Positions 26,470-36,283 of a stretch of DNA of 64,000 nt are shown here, piece after piece. A program made the translations under genes and the position numbers. Numbering within the stretch: position 1 is the first letter of the stretch; each line of letters begins with the position of its first letter. Source of the DNA: Sphingobium sp. EP60837 (lineage in GTDB: Bacteria; Pseudomonadota; Alphaproteobacteria; Sphingomonadales; Sphingomonadaceae); assembly GCF_001658005.1 (NCBI RefSeq), contig NZ_CP015986.1, positions 1,737,501 through 1,801,500 of the forward strand, read 5' to 3'. Below the pieces are notes generated by a model, which saw nothing but the letters and a program-made list of their open reading frames with translations, was not told the DNA's origin and did not search any database.

Positions 26470-27018
26470 TCACTGGTCCAGTTTCCAATCATTATCTGCA
26501 ATGATGTTTCGCATGTTCCAAACCACGCGTGGATTAGGTCCTCCTGCGCCGCTGAATTGGGGATATACCGTAAAATGCGTGCGGAAGCCCGGCTTCAGGT
26601 CGAGCGACAGATTATCATGGCTTTCGCTGACCGGAGTGCACCGGTCGATCGGCTGGTCGGGTGTGTCGCATTCGTAAAGGCGACCGACCAGAGCCGCGCT
26701 TTCGAGTGCCTCCCTCCCATGGTTTTGAAACCATCCTTTCACGGAATAGCGAAGCTGCTGATCGTCAGCGTTGGATTGAAGAGCCTGCTCCTCGATTGTC
26801 CATTCTGCGATGGGAGAGCTTGCGGGTAGCTCATGTTCGCTCCACCAATCTTGAAACGCTAGAAATCCCAGCCATGCGACGAGCGCGTAAACGGCCCAAC
26901 GGAAAGGGGCTACCTGCATCATTAATGCGAAGGCGATGCCCGCGCCCACCCAGGCTAGAAGATCATTCTCGCGTTCCGCCACACCTGCTCCTTGCCGTTG
27001 TTCGGAATCAGATGACAT
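26470..27018 (-). CDS. Membrane protein of unknown function
   Basis: 182 residues: a hydrophilic N-terminus, two adjacent hydrophobic helices (LLAWVGAGIAFALMMQV and FRWAVYALVAWLGFLAF), then a polar domain of about 115 residues containing paired cysteines (YECDTPDQPIDRC). The polar part reads as a beta-rich domain, possibly outside the cell. No family recognised and no partner is evident. It is separated from the dGTPase gene by about 140 bases in the same direction. Confidence 0.6.
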   Translation of the reverse strand: MSSDSEQRQGAGVAERENDLLAWVGAGIAFALMMQVAPFRWAVYALVAWLGFLAFQDWWSEHELPASSPIAEWTIEEQALQSNADDQQLRYSVKGWFQNHGREALESAALVGRLYECDTPDQPIDRCTPVSESHDNLSLDLKPGFRTHFTVYPQFSGAGGPNPRVVWNMRNIIADNDWKLDQ

Positions 27019-27158
27019 GACCCTGCGTCAAAAACGGTCATAAGACCTGCAGTTGGATCTCGATCTTAACCACCCGCCTTCTGAGAGGCTGATATGCGAG
27101 CCGTTCGCGGTTGGTTGGCGCTGAGCCATTCCGCAACCGCTGAGACACCTTCAGCATT

Positions 27159-28502
27159 TCAAAGCTTATCAAAAACTGATCCCATTCGCGGCGCGAAAAG
27201 GCGTTCATAGGTTCGCAGCAAATGGGCGTCGGTCATGCCTGAAACATAATCACAGATGATCCTCATCGGATCGGGAGCACTGGCGAATTTGGCGTACGCA
27301 TCGCTGGGCAGGAATCTCTTGGGCTCAGACTTCATGACCTCGAATACGGCGATTACCATCATCTGCCCTTTGAACTCGAGATGCTGGACGCTGGGGCTAC
27401 AAATGACTTCCTCGTAAACCAGTTTCGTTACCGCAGCCAGGAAGTCCGCCACGGGTTTTGGGACCTCCGCACGATACCGAAGCCTCGGCTCCTCAAATTC
27501 GGCTTCGTCTTGGATCTGGATGCTCGGGATGACGAAGTTGAGGATCCGGTTGATCTGGTGTTTGCGGTCGTTACCGTCACCAAATAGGCGATCGAGTAGG
27601 CCCCCATAGACGTCGTTGCCATACTGCCCGCGATATTGGCTATTAAGATAGTCGAGTAGGCCTTGGCAGGCCGCGGCGGGGACGTGCGTTTGAAACTGCT
27701 TTTGATCTATCAGTCTGAGCTCGAGCGCGTCCTCTAGGTCGTGGATGCCGAAGCTGATATCATCTGCAAGGTCCATGATCGAGCAAGCGAAGGATTTATG
27801 ACGTGCCTTGGCATGCCTCCCTGCTCGAATGTCAAACTGGCGGAAAGCATCCAGATCGCCCTTGGAGAGCGGGGAGAGGATCCAGTCCACGACATCCTGT
27901 TCGCAATCCAAAAAGCATTTCGGAGGCTCGGATACCTTGCGATCAAGCAGCGGCGTGCCGCTTGTATCTGCTAACATTCCCGGACGGAGGTCTGGGTTGG
28001 CCACTTCGCTGAACGACGCGGGGTATTTGAGAACGCCGAGCAGCGTCTCGCGCGTCAGGTTAGAGCCGGCAGCCTCAGAGAATTTCTCCAGGCGCGATAG
28101 GATCCGAAGCGTTTGGCCGTTCCCTTCAAAGCCGCCATGATCTCTCATGCAGTAGTTGAGGGCAATTTCGCCGCCATGGCCGAATGGAGGATGCCCCAAA
28201 TCATGGGTGCAGGCGATCGCCTGAAGGAGCGCATCTTCGGGAAGGTGCTCGAGGGCTGGATGGCCGGGCAGATTATGGACGAGCTGTTTGGCTAACCCGC
28301 CAGCGATCTGCGCGACTTCAAGCGAATGCGTAAGGCGGGTGCGGTAGAAATCGCTTTCCCCCAGGTTGAGGATTTGGGTCTTGCCCTGCAGCCGTCGGAA
28401 GGAGGCCGAGTGAACGACGCGGCCATAATCCACGTCACCCTCAGACCGCGTGTCGAAAGACTTTCGCAACTCTGGTGTTCTGCGATCGAGCCAGCTCATC
28501 AT
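27159..28502 (-). CDS. dGTPase-family HD phosphohydrolase
   Basis: The 447-residue protein has the Dgt/SAMHD1-like HD set: RLTHSLEVAQIA with H59, HDLGHPPFGHGG with H100 and D101, and a later DLADDISFGIHDLEDAL aspartate. The first residues, RRTPELRKSFDTRSEGDVDYGRVVHS, are the usual N-terminus split over a FRRLQGKTQ motif. Family members split dNTPs to deoxynucleosides and triphosphate; some starve phage of dNTPs. It stands alone in an accessory region, which favours a defence role, but a housekeeping role in nucleotide balance cannot be excluded. Confidence 0.88.
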   Translation of the reverse strand: MMSWLDRRTPELRKSFDTRSEGDVDYGRVVHSASFRRLQGKTQILNLGESDFYRTRLTHSLEVAQIAGGLAKQLVHNLPGHPALEHLPEDALLQAIACTHDLGHPPFGHGGEIALNYCMRDHGGFEGNGQTLRILSRLEKFSEAAGSNLTRETLLGVLKYPASFSEVANPDLRPGMLADTSGTPLLDRKVSEPPKCFLDCEQDVVDWILSPLSKGDLDAFRQFDIRAGRHAKARHKSFACSIMDLADDISFGIHDLEDALELRLIDQKQFQTHVPAAACQGLLDYLNSQYRGQYGNDVYGGLLDRLFGDGNDRKHQINRILNFVIPSIQIQDEAEFEEPRLRYRAEVPKPVADFLAAVTKLVYEEVICSPSVQHLEFKGQMMVIAVFEVMKSEPKRFLPSDAYAKFASAPDPMRIICDYVSGMTDAHLLRTYERLFAPRMGSVFDKL

Positions 28503-28860
28503 GTCTCCAGTTCCTCAGCACAATATCTGCCCGCTAGCATGGAGAATGAAGTGCGGGAACCGACCCTGTTTCGCTACTGACGCGCGGCTGCTGATAAACG
28601 TCGCAAGAAGGCGGAGTTCTATCCTCAAACCTCACCACGGATCAGAGAGCCCTGCTTCTGCGGCGCCGGTTGCGGGCGACGCTCCCACAAAAAATTAAGA
28701 GCTTAGACCGTAACGACTGCGGAATGATGACTTCTGGAACGACAGGGATTGGCTCAATGCGACCAATTTTGTCGTGCAATCAGATATCATCCCTCAGCAG
28801 TCCTTGGGATTGACGCATTCTTGAGAGGGTCCTGCGGGCATTGACAGGAGAAGATCGAAA
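28503..28860. other. 358-base divergent gap
   Basis: Lies between the dGTPase start and the gene at 28861. It must hold both promoters. I see no third gene and no obvious repeat or RNA. Confidence 0.4.
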
Positions 28861-29430
28861 TTGACGCAGCGTAATATCACCCCGGTGGATATCGAGATTG
28901 CAGAACTCCTCTATCCTGAGCTGGTTGAAGCGGCACGGGGCGGGGAGAAGCTTACTTGTCTTCAGTTGATTGACCGAGCGAAACAGCGTCATCCGGATAA
29001 TGCGGCGATTCAAAAACAAGTGCCAGTCGGGCTCGGTCGCCGGCTGGCTACAGTTCGTGCGTTTACAGCGCCTCTTGGCTACCCGGACCTCACCTGTCTT
29101 GTAGTGCAACCGCGGACCAACTTGCCTGCTGATGTTTTCCCGAATCCCGAGGCTGAACAGGCGAAAGTCGCTGCTTTCGACTGGAAAAATGTGGAACCCG
29201 CATTTTTCGTGCAGTTGGGAGAATGGCGCAAAGTCAATGAACGCAAAGCGAAATGTGATCGCGGGACCGCCGTGAAAATCGTATGGGACTATTACTCAGC
29301 CAACCGCGCTCGGATGCCCTCTGCCATCCAGCAGTTTAGGGAGCTTCTGATTGATGAGGTGATGGGTGGTGAAGACGTCGAGCAGGCGTTCGCCGCCATC
29401 GTTTCAGAGCTTGCGCCAGAAGCCGCGTGA
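28861..29430 (+). CDS. Hypothetical helical protein
   Basis: 189 residues, soluble, mostly helical, with no recognised motif. The start is TTG, supported by an AGGAG ribosome binding site eight bases upstream. The middle section (WKNVEPAFFVQLGEWRKVNE) and C-terminus (DEVMGGEDVEQAFAAIVSEL) look like a folded domain, not a shadow frame. Function unknown; the following genes in the same direction start 250 bases away. Confidence 0.55.
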   Translation: MTQRNITPVDIEIAELLYPELVEAARGGEKLTCLQLIDRAKQRHPDNAAIQKQVPVGLGRRLATVRAFTAPLGYPDLTCLVVQPRTNLPADVFPNPEAEQAKVAAFDWKNVEPAFFVQLGEWRKVNERKAKCDRGTAVKIVWDYYSANRARMPSAIQQFRELLIDEVMGGEDVEQAFAAIVSELAPEAA

Positions 29431-29681
29431 TAACTAAGCATTTTACGGTAAATTAGAGGTGTGAGGAAGCAGAAGAAAGCAGGGCTCCCGCTAATGCGCC
29501 TTCATTTTACACTTCGTCCGCTTTAGGCCCTCCGGAATGGTCAGCTTGGCTGGGTCGTGGTCGGCACGGAGTACCAACCGCTTTTTTGCGGATCAATCAA
29601 TGGGCTCTTTTCCGCTTGCTGGCGAGCGGATAGGACTTCAATTCAACTTGCGTGTTCGAAATTGATAGGAGCTTCTGGGGG

Positions 29682-30104
29682 ATGTCCCAAATATCATGTG
29701 TTGACGCCATTTGGGACAATCTACCCAGCCGTAGGGAACTACACAGTCGACTGGATCACCTTGCGCTTCCTGCCGATGCCAAAGTATTGATGGGGCGGCT
29801 GCTCGAAACTACTGCAACAGTAGCCGGCCGGATTATTGAGGTTGGACGGCGCATCCTATCATTCGTGCTAGAAATGGTGCGAAGTTTCCCCGGTACTACG
29901 CTTGGAGCGCTGGTCGGGCTTACTGTTACGTCGCTCGTGGGTTCTATCCCACTACTCGGCTTTGTTCTCGGGCCGATAGCGGGGCCACTGCTTGCCGCAT
30001 TCATGATCACCCAGGGCGCCCTTGCTGACATGCGTAATAGCACCGTTGAACGGCAGATAGCGCTGTTTGGAGCGAAGCTGGATGCGGTGGTGGCGAATGG
30101 CTGA
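29682..30104 (+). CDS. Membrane-associated protein paired with a TerB-like protein
   Basis: About 140 residues. A polar N-terminal part is followed by a glycine-rich hydrophobic hairpin (GTTLGALVGLTVTSLVGSIP, then FVLGPIAGPLLAAFMI). ATG at 29682 follows GGAG; a GTG at 29652 is an alternative. The end overlaps the next gene by eight bases, so the two proteins are made together and probably form one membrane-linked unit. Confidence 0.6.
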   Translation: MSQISCVDAIWDNLPSRRELHSRLDHLALPADAKVLMGRLLETTATVAGRIIEVGRRILSFVLEMVRSFPGTTLGALVGLTVTSLVGSIPLLGFVLGPIAGPLLAAFMITQGALADMRNSTVERQIALFGAKLDAVVANG

Positions 30105-31035
30105 GTCGTTGAGCCCTGTCACTAGCGGGGACCTGATCGCTTTTGATGAGACTGGCATTAAACAGGTGGTTGCAGACCCACTGCGCTTTAAAAAACATCT
30201 CCAAATAGGGGAGGATGCTTTCGCGCTGCTCAAGGCGAAGAAGCAACTTTCTACCGTTTGGGAAACTGCCGGCGCGGCCGCGACCGGCGCTGGGATCGCA
30301 AGTTCTTCAGTCGTTGCTGGCACCTTCTTTGCCCCCACAGGCCTTGCAGCGTGGCTTGGACTGGCAACCGCTGCGACGCCTGTTGGCTGGGTCGTTGCAG
30401 CGGCGGTGGTCGCTGGCGGTGGCTATTATGGCGTTTCGCGCTGGTTGTCCGGCAAGACCGACAAATTTGTTGATACGATACCGAAATACATCAACTCCCC
30501 GATTGACGTGCTGGGGGCCGCCCTCGTCGATTTGCTTGGTAGTCTCGCTCTTCGTGTATCCGCGATCGACGGCCGGATCGACCCAGCGGAGCGCACATGC
30601 ATCCTGGAGCACTTCGTGCATGACTGGGGCTTTGACCATACCTACGTTTCGAGAAGGCTTGATGCCCTTGTGCCTCGATCTGATGAAACGCGGGTGAAGG
30701 CACTAGCTAGAGACCTCTCCAAGTTTCAGGCAAGCAACCCTGATTGCAACGCACCTGCGATGCAGGCGGAATTGATGAGATTTCTGCGTGAACTGGTTGC
30801 TGCGGATGGCGTCATCGATGAACGTGAAGAATTGGCGCTCGAAGCGATTGAGCGCATCCTTCAAGAGGAAAGCCGCATTACGGCGGCTAAAGTTGGTGAA
30901 GGCTTGGCTGAGGCGTCAAGGACGGCAGGAGAAGCTGCCAGCTTGCTCGGCAGTGCCGCAAAATCCGTTGGCGGCATGTTGACACGAAAGGTGATGGAGG
31001 CTTCTCGCGGAGTGCGGACTTCGACAAAGTCTTAA
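30097..31035 (+). CDS. Membrane protein with a C-terminal TerB-like domain
   Basis: About 312 residues. A polar start is followed by a glycine-alanine-rich hydrophobic stretch (TAATPVGWVVAAAVVAGGGY) and then a TerB/DUF533-like helical domain with two acidic helix-turn signatures: DGRIDPAER and DGVIDEREELALEAIE. TerB-like domains serve phage-defence and tellurite-resistance complexes, often as membrane-linked scaffolds. The overlap with the previous gene marks a two-gene unit. The start at 30097 was chosen over 30067 because it produces the short coupling. Confidence 0.7.
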   Translation: MAESLSPVTSGDLIAFDETGIKQVVADPLRFKKHLQIGEDAFALLKAKKQLSTVWETAGAAATGAGIASSSVVAGTFFAPTGLAAWLGLATAATPVGWVVAAAVVAGGGYYGVSRWLSGKTDKFVDTIPKYINSPIDVLGAALVDLLGSLALRVSAIDGRIDPAERTCILEHFVHDWGFDHTYVSRRLDALVPRSDETRVKALARDLSKFQASNPDCNAPAMQAELMRFLRELVAADGVIDEREELALEAIERILQEESRITAAKVGEGLAEASRTAGEAASLLGSAAKSVGGMLTRKVMEASRGVRTSTKS

Positions 31036-31112
31036 TCGAGACATTGGCAAATCTCTTAGTGCGCCCGGGTATACGCAAGGCCATCAGCCCTCCGAATTCC
31101 GAAGCGCAGCAG

Positions 31113-32363
31113 TCACGGTACTGACCAGCGTTCTCCATCGGCAAGGCGCTGGACAGGCGGAAGATCGATTCCGGGGGCATCCCAGGACAAACCGTGCACC
31201 GGGACTAGTGCGCGGGGGTTTATGGCGTTGGCAAAACGAGCGATGTCGGAAGGGCTGGCGTGGCCGCTGGTGTGCAGGTGCAGGGCCTTCGCACCTGCCT
31301 GCCGGGCACGTCCCCAACCCGTGTTTGGTGCTGCTTCGTCCAAGTAGCCGCGCCAATTAGAGAAGACGTATGCATCGCGCTTTGTGAAGCCGAGGCCGCC
31401 GCGCGCGAACTCTGCCACCATGGAGTCTCGCGTCATAACTATCGCGCGACCGCCTGAAAGGCGCTTGCGGGAGGTGGCATATGGTTTCCGGGCAAGAGCG
31501 TCGACCCAATCGTACCGTCCCTGCCTTGCATAGAGGCGCTTTCCGGCGCCGGTAATGATTACTTGCAACTCCGGGAAGCGCGGATCGCCGGGGAAAGGGA
31601 TCCCTGTGCCAGGTGCAATCCGCTCCAGCACGTCTGCGCCATAGAGGTCCACCACCAGGGAACGCCCAGTGCGCTTCGCGGCGCGGAACAATGTGACTGT
31701 CCGGTCGAGATTCTGGGCGGACCAGTTTACGAAGATGTGCCCCGGCACCTCCCGGCAAAGCTGGGCAAAATCGTGCTCCAGCTGCGCTTCGGTGACTACA
31801 GGCTTATGGGTTCCCAGGTTCGTGCCTTCGACGATCAGTGCGTCGACATCTGGGGGCGGGTTGGCGATCATCGCCTCTACGAGTGCGGCCTTACGCCCGT
31901 GACAGCGAAAATCTCCAGAATAGAGTATGCGGCGGCCCTCTGCTTCGATCAGGAGCATGTACGCGTCAGCGGCGCTGTGGTCGGTGAGAAATGGTGTCAC
32001 CGTGAATGCGCCGAGGGCGAGAGGACCCGACCTAGCCCGCCAAGTAGAGATCGAACGGGAAAGCGGCGTCCCGAACAGACCCGATGTCAGCCGCATCAGT
32101 TCCGCTGCTTTCTCTCCGGTCCAAAGAGGCCAGTGCGCGGGCAGTTCGTCGATCAGGCCCCAGTGATCCATGTGCGCGTGACTGAACAGGACGGTGGCCG
32201 GACCGTTGCGATCGAGTGTCTCGGGTAGGAGGCCAGAGGCTTCGCGGGCCGCGTCGAGTGGCCGGCCAGCATCCAGGATCAAGCGCTCGCCTCCTGAGGC
32301 GACTAGTTCGATGCACGAGCCGCCGATCGCGCGTGTGCCGCGATGAACAATCACCTCAAGCAT
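31113..32363 (-). CDS. RNase J-like metallo-beta-lactamase/beta-CASP hydrolase
   Basis: The 416-residue protein has the metal-binding HAHMDH motif at 62-67, the later SGDF aspartate, and beta-CASP markers: VEGTN, HTSGHAS and VPVHG. This layout is that of RNase J and related RNA or DNA processing enzymes. The ATG at 32363 shares one base with the stop of the PD-(D/E)xK gene before it (TGATG), so it ends a coupled minus-strand operon. It is shorter than housekeeping RNase J (about 550 residues) and lacks the C-terminal oligomer domain, so it is likely a specialised accessory nuclease. Confidence 0.85.
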   Translation of the reverse strand: MLEVIVHRGTRAIGGSCIELVASGGERLILDAGRPLDAAREASGLLPETLDRNGPATVLFSHAHMDHWGLIDELPAHWPLWTGEKAAELMRLTSGLFGTPLSRSISTWRARSGPLALGAFTVTPFLTDHSAADAYMLLIEAEGRRILYSGDFRCHGRKAALVEAMIANPPPDVDALIVEGTNLGTHKPVVTEAQLEHDFAQLCREVPGHIFVNWSAQNLDRTVTLFRAAKRTGRSLVVDLYGADVLERIAPGTGIPFPGDPRFPELQVIITGAGKRLYARQGRYDWVDALARKPYATSRKRLSGGRAIVMTRDSMVAEFARGGLGFTKRDAYVFSNWRGYLDEAAPNTGWGRARQAGAKALHLHTSGHASPSDIARFANAINPRALVPVHGLSWDAPGIDLPPVQRLADGERWSVP

Positions 32364-33364
32364 CAGGGGCGCGGTTCCACTTCCGCGATCTTGCCTGGGA
32401 CCAGAATGCATAGGCAGGAGGCCGCAGGCTTGCAGTCAATTGGAAGGACTTTGATACCAAACCGTTTGAGACGCGCCTCATGCTCGTTTTTCAAGAAGGA
32501 ATTCGCATGGGCCAAATAGCGCTCCATCTCTGTACTGCGCGGCACTCCATCGGCTCGGGGCGAACAGTAATTGCCGACGACCACTCCGGGAGGAAGGATC
32601 ACGGATGCTGCATCGCCGGCGTCGGCAAATGTCTGCCAAGCCGCGATGGCCGGGCCGGTCTTGCCGAACATTTCGGCTAGCGCGAGAAGGGTGCGTGCAG
32701 CTTCGGAATAGGCTGAGCGTACCTCGCTGGGACCGCCGTCGTGATCCATCCAGCCCACATATTTGCGAAGTTGATCCACGACGTGTGGTGCCGCTGGTTT
32801 ATTGTGTTCGGACCGTAGTTCACCGTTCACGGCGCATTTCGCTTCCCAGAACCCGATGTCTTGACCCTGCGCGACCACTAGATCCATGCGCGGTGCGACT
32901 CTTCCCCTGGCATCGGGACGGGCAGGAAGAGCCATCTCCAGATCCAACGTGCCCGCAGTGACCGCGACCAAATCATCTACGAAACGCTTCTCATCACCTG
33001 CATAGGTTTCGGCGGCGTGAACCCATTTAGCGATGTCCATCATGGGTATCGCCGTCCCATGATCGAGCGAGAAGGACGTGTATTTTTGAGCATATTTGCT
33101 CTCGTCTTCATGCCCTCTAACGACGCCCGCCACATATTTGTCGTGAACTTCGAAGCGAGGCGAGCCAGAACGTATGCTCAGCTTAGCTACGGACTGACCC
33201 TTTACATAAAAGTTCAAATATCCATTGCGCACCGCAACGCGTAGTCCATGTGGACCCGCATCTTCGCCCGGCAGCACCCAGCGGTCGAACAGAGCTTTAA
33301 TGACGGCGACATCCCGGTAGTTGCGCAGGACATCGACGTCGAATTTGCGTTCAAAGAGTGGCAT
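32363..33364 (-). CDS. Unknown protein with an intact PD-(D/E)xK nuclease core
   Basis: 333 residues. The segment RMDLVVAQGQDIGFWEAK gives D161, E174 and K176 in the right spacing and strand pattern for a restriction-like nuclease. The N-terminal 60 residues (ALFDRWVLPG, then YLNFYVKGQSVAKL) and a C-terminal helical part (EAARTLLALAEMFG) are shared with the next gene upstream, so the two arose by duplication. It overlaps the beta-CASP gene and starts 44 bases after its disrupted paralogue. Family name not known to me. Confidence 0.7.
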   Translation of the reverse strand: MPLFERKFDVDVLRNYRDVAVIKALFDRWVLPGEDAGPHGLRVAVRNGYLNFYVKGQSVAKLSIRSGSPRFEVHDKYVAGVVRGHEDESKYAQKYTSFSLDHGTAIPMMDIAKWVHAAETYAGDEKRFVDDLVAVTAGTLDLEMALPARPDARGRVAPRMDLVVAQGQDIGFWEAKCAVNGELRSEHNKPAAPHVVDQLRKYVGWMDHDGGPSEVRSAYSEAARTLLALAEMFGKTGPAIAAWQTFADAGDAASVILPPGVVVGNYCSPRADGVPRSTEMERYLAHANSFLKNEHEARLKRFGIKVLPIDCKPAASCLCILVPGKIAEVEPRP

Positions 33365-34289
33365 GCAGGCTCTCTACTCATCAGTTGCGACAGATTTGGT
33401 CATGGAGATCATTGGATCAGTAAGGGCAGTGTCAGCTCGGCCGGGGACGTGGCGTCCGTTGCCTGCTGTGCCATCAAGACCGTTCGGCCGCCTTCCTGCA
33501 GAAGGTCGATAACACCAGTTCGGGAGAGCTTATCAACGCACTGCTGAATCCGCCGACTTGCCACCGGAGGGTTGTAACCTTTCGGCCAATAGGCGCTGAC
33601 GATTAAACCCGGACGGCCGATTATGGCTGGAGGTAGATGCGTGGCTATTGCGCGCCACAAAGAAGCGCTGCGAGGGCATGTGCCGCTACGGAAAAGCTCG
33701 TCCAGATTCACCAGTGTCTCGGCCGCTTGACACAATTGGGCCGCTGCGGCGTTGCCGTCATCCTCATTCTCAATGGGCTGCAACAAGGCCGGGGCGCCAC
33801 CATCTCGCCCGTGCAAATTGTGGGAGCAGGCAGTCATGACGTCCCACAGAGCTATGCCGGCCGGGTAGTTAGTTCCTACCTGAGCAACGGCAATGCGACC
33901 TCCATATCGGCGGTCTCCGGAACCAGACTCCGCGGTCACGCCTATTACGCCAGGGTTAGCTGCGATGACCTCTTCGAGGAAACAGGAACCCTCGTATCGT
34001 GTCGTACACGCCTCCTCTATGCTGCTGATTATCTCATCCGTTCGCTTCGGGGTCGCAAGTGCTGCAGGGCGATAGGTCCGCACACCGCCATCGGCGGTCA
34101 CGGTAAGCAAGGGTGCGGCATCAGCCGAAAGCAAAGAGCCCACTTTCCTACCGTAATGATAGATGGCGATGCTGTCCTTAAAGGGCATCATCCGCAGTGG
34201 CGTCTCTGGCGAAAGTGGACAACCCGGCCGAGCCCATCGCTCGAAGAGGGCGCGCACAGCGTTACCTGGATGTGCCGCGTCCCACCGAG

Positions 34290-34297
34290 CCAAAGAG
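34290..34297. repeat. Target-site duplication of IS66-A, left copy
   Basis: CCAAAGAG here equals 39266-39273 exactly, the 8-bp duplication made by IS66 insertion. Confidence 0.92.
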
Positions 34298-34322
34298 GTA
34301 AGCGTGGGCTGGAGGCCGCAGA

Positions 34323-35897
34323 TCAGGCGGCTTCGGCGATCGGTTGCTGATCTGGCCGCCAGTTCCAGGGCAGGAGTTCATCCCAGCGGGCAGCAGGCCA
34401 GTCGCCAGCGATCTTGGCGATGACATCTGCGATATAGGCCTGCGGTTCGAGGCCATTGAGCTTTGCGGTTTCGATGACGGAGTAGATGGCGGCGGCGCGA
34501 TCGCCGCCCGCCTTTGAGCCGGCGAACAGCCAGTTTTTACGGCCCAGGGCCACGCAGCGCATGGCGCGCTCCGCGATGTTGTTATCGATTTCCAGGCGGC
34601 CATCGTCGAGGAAACGCGTAAGCGCCACCCAGCGCTTGCGGCCATAGGCGATCGCTTTGGCCATCTCGGACTTGGGCGAGAGCCGGCGCAGGGCATCGTC
34701 GAGTGCCTGGCGCAACTCGTCGATCAATGGCTGGGTGCGGTCCTGCCGGCTTCGTCGCCGGATCTCGGGTTGCTGGCCTCGAACCTCTGCTTCAATCTCA
34801 TAGAGCTCGCCGATGCGTTGCAGCAGGTCGGTGGTAAGCGGCGTCGGCTTAGTGGCGTGAATGTCGAATATCTTCCGCCGGAAATGCGCCCAGCAAGCAA
34901 CCTCGGTGACGCGGTTCGTGTCGTAGAGCTTGTCATAACCGGCATAGCCATCGGCCTGGAGATAGCCGGTGAAGTTGGCCAGCTGGCGTTGGGGATGCGC
35001 GCCTGTGCGATCGGTGGTGAACTCATACCAGACCAGCGAGGGGGTCGTGGCGCCGGAGCCGCGATCATCGACGGCGTAAGCCCAAAGCCTGCCGGTGGCC
35101 GTTTTGCCGCGGCCCGGATCAAGCATGGGAACCGGCGTATCGTCGGTATGGATCTTCGAGGCGGTCAGGCCGACCTCCCGAATGCGACTGACGATCGGAT
35201 CGAGCAGCACGGATGCCTGCCCGACCCAGCCTGCCAGCGTTGAGCGATCGATCTCGATGCCCTGCGTCGCCATGATCTCGGCCTGGCGGTAAAGCGGCAG
35301 ATGATGGTCGAACTTGGAAACAACGACATGGGCCAGCGTGCCAAAGGTCGCTTTGCCCCGGGCAATGGCTTTTGCCGGCGCGGGCGCCTGGATGATCTTC
35401 TCGCAGGACCGGCAGCTATACTTGGGCCGGATGGTCCGCACGACACGCCACTGCACCGGCACGGCATCGAGCATCTCGTCGCTATCCTGTCCCAGCGGCC
35501 GCAGCATCCCGCCGCAGTCGGGACAGGTGCAGGTGCCTTGCTCAGGCTCGATCCGCTGTTCCTCCCGCGGCAGATGGGCGGGCAGCGCGCGAACAGGCAC
35601 TGACCGACCGCCATCTGCCGGATCCGCCTGCCGCGCGGCAGCGACGATGGCCTCGCCTTCGAGTTCTTCGAGGGCCAGCTCAAGCTGTGCGATCTGGGTA
35701 TCGAGCTTCTCGGACGACTTGCCGAACTGCATCCGCTTGAGGCGCGCGATCTGCACACGCAGCGTGTCGATCAGGATGTCTCGAGCAGAAATATGGGCGT
35801 GGGCCGCCGCCAATGCAGCTTCGAGCTCGGCGATCCGAGCGTCTTTGTCAGCGGTGGAAAGGCCTGCGTCCGACACCGCGATCCTATAGCGGAACAA
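34323..35897 (-). CDS. tnpC: IS66 transposase TnpC, element A
   Basis: 524 residues, full length for the IS66 DDE transposase. It has the leucine-rich coiled start (IAELEAALAAAHAHI), a CPDC...SCRSCEK zinc-binding part, and the catalytic stretches HTDDTPVPMLDPGRGK, YAGYDKLYDT and EIDNNIAERAMR. GTG at 35876 is an alternative start. The stop lies inside the left terminal region. The frame is intact, so the enzyme could be active. Confidence 0.93.
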   Translation of the reverse strand: MFRYRIAVSDAGLSTADKDARIAELEAALAAAHAHISARDILIDTLRVQIARLKRMQFGKSSEKLDTQIAQLELALEELEGEAIVAAARQADPADGGRSVPVRALPAHLPREEQRIEPEQGTCTCPDCGGMLRPLGQDSDEMLDAVPVQWRVVRTIRPKYSCRSCEKIIQAPAPAKAIARGKATFGTLAHVVVSKFDHHLPLYRQAEIMATQGIEIDRSTLAGWVGQASVLLDPIVSRIREVGLTASKIHTDDTPVPMLDPGRGKTATGRLWAYAVDDRGSGATTPSLVWYEFTTDRTGAHPQRQLANFTGYLQADGYAGYDKLYDTNRVTEVACWAHFRRKIFDIHATKPTPLTTDLLQRIGELYEIEAEVRGQQPEIRRRSRQDRTQPLIDELRQALDDALRRLSPKSEMAKAIAYGRKRWVALTRFLDDGRLEIDNNIAERAMRCVALGRKNWLFAGSKAGGDRAAAIYSVIETAKLNGLEPQAYIADVIAKIAGDWPAARWDELLPWNWRPDQQPIAEAA

Positions 35898-35935
35898 TGG
35901 TCATAATGCCAGGAAAAGCGCCGGAAAATGGGCGT

Positions 35936-36283
35936 TTATCCCGCTAATGAAGGGGTGAACGTGCGCTCGGGCCGGCGCCAATCTATGCCTTCCAACAGCA
36001 TGGAAAGCTGGGCTGCGGTCATCACCACCGATCCAGTCTTGGTCGATGGCCACACGAACCGGCCACGGTCCATCCGCTTGGAGAAAAGGCACATGCCCTG
36101 ACCGTCATACCAGAGCAGCTTCACCAGATCGCCGCGCTTCCCCCTAAAGGCGAACAGCGCGCCGGAATGCGGGCTTTGCTCCAGAACCTGCTGCGTCATC
36201 ACGGCAAGGCCGTCAAAACCCTTGCGCATGTCCGTCGCCCCGCAGGCCAGGAATATCCGCGTGGAGGGCGGCAGCGGGATCAT
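35936..36283 (-). CDS. tnpB: IS66 accessory protein TnpB, element A
   Basis: 115 residues with the usual TnpB text: GATDMRKGFDGLA, FRGKRGDLVKLLWYDGQG and SMLLEGIDWRRPE. TnpB is required with TnpA and TnpC for IS66 movement. It overlaps the end of tnpA as ATGA. Confidence 0.93.
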   Translation of the reverse strand: MIPLPPSTRIFLACGATDMRKGFDGLAVMTQQVLEQSPHSGALFAFRGKRGDLVKLLWYDGQGMCLFSKRMDRGRFVWPSTKTGSVVMTAAQLSMLLEGIDWRRPERTFTPSLAG

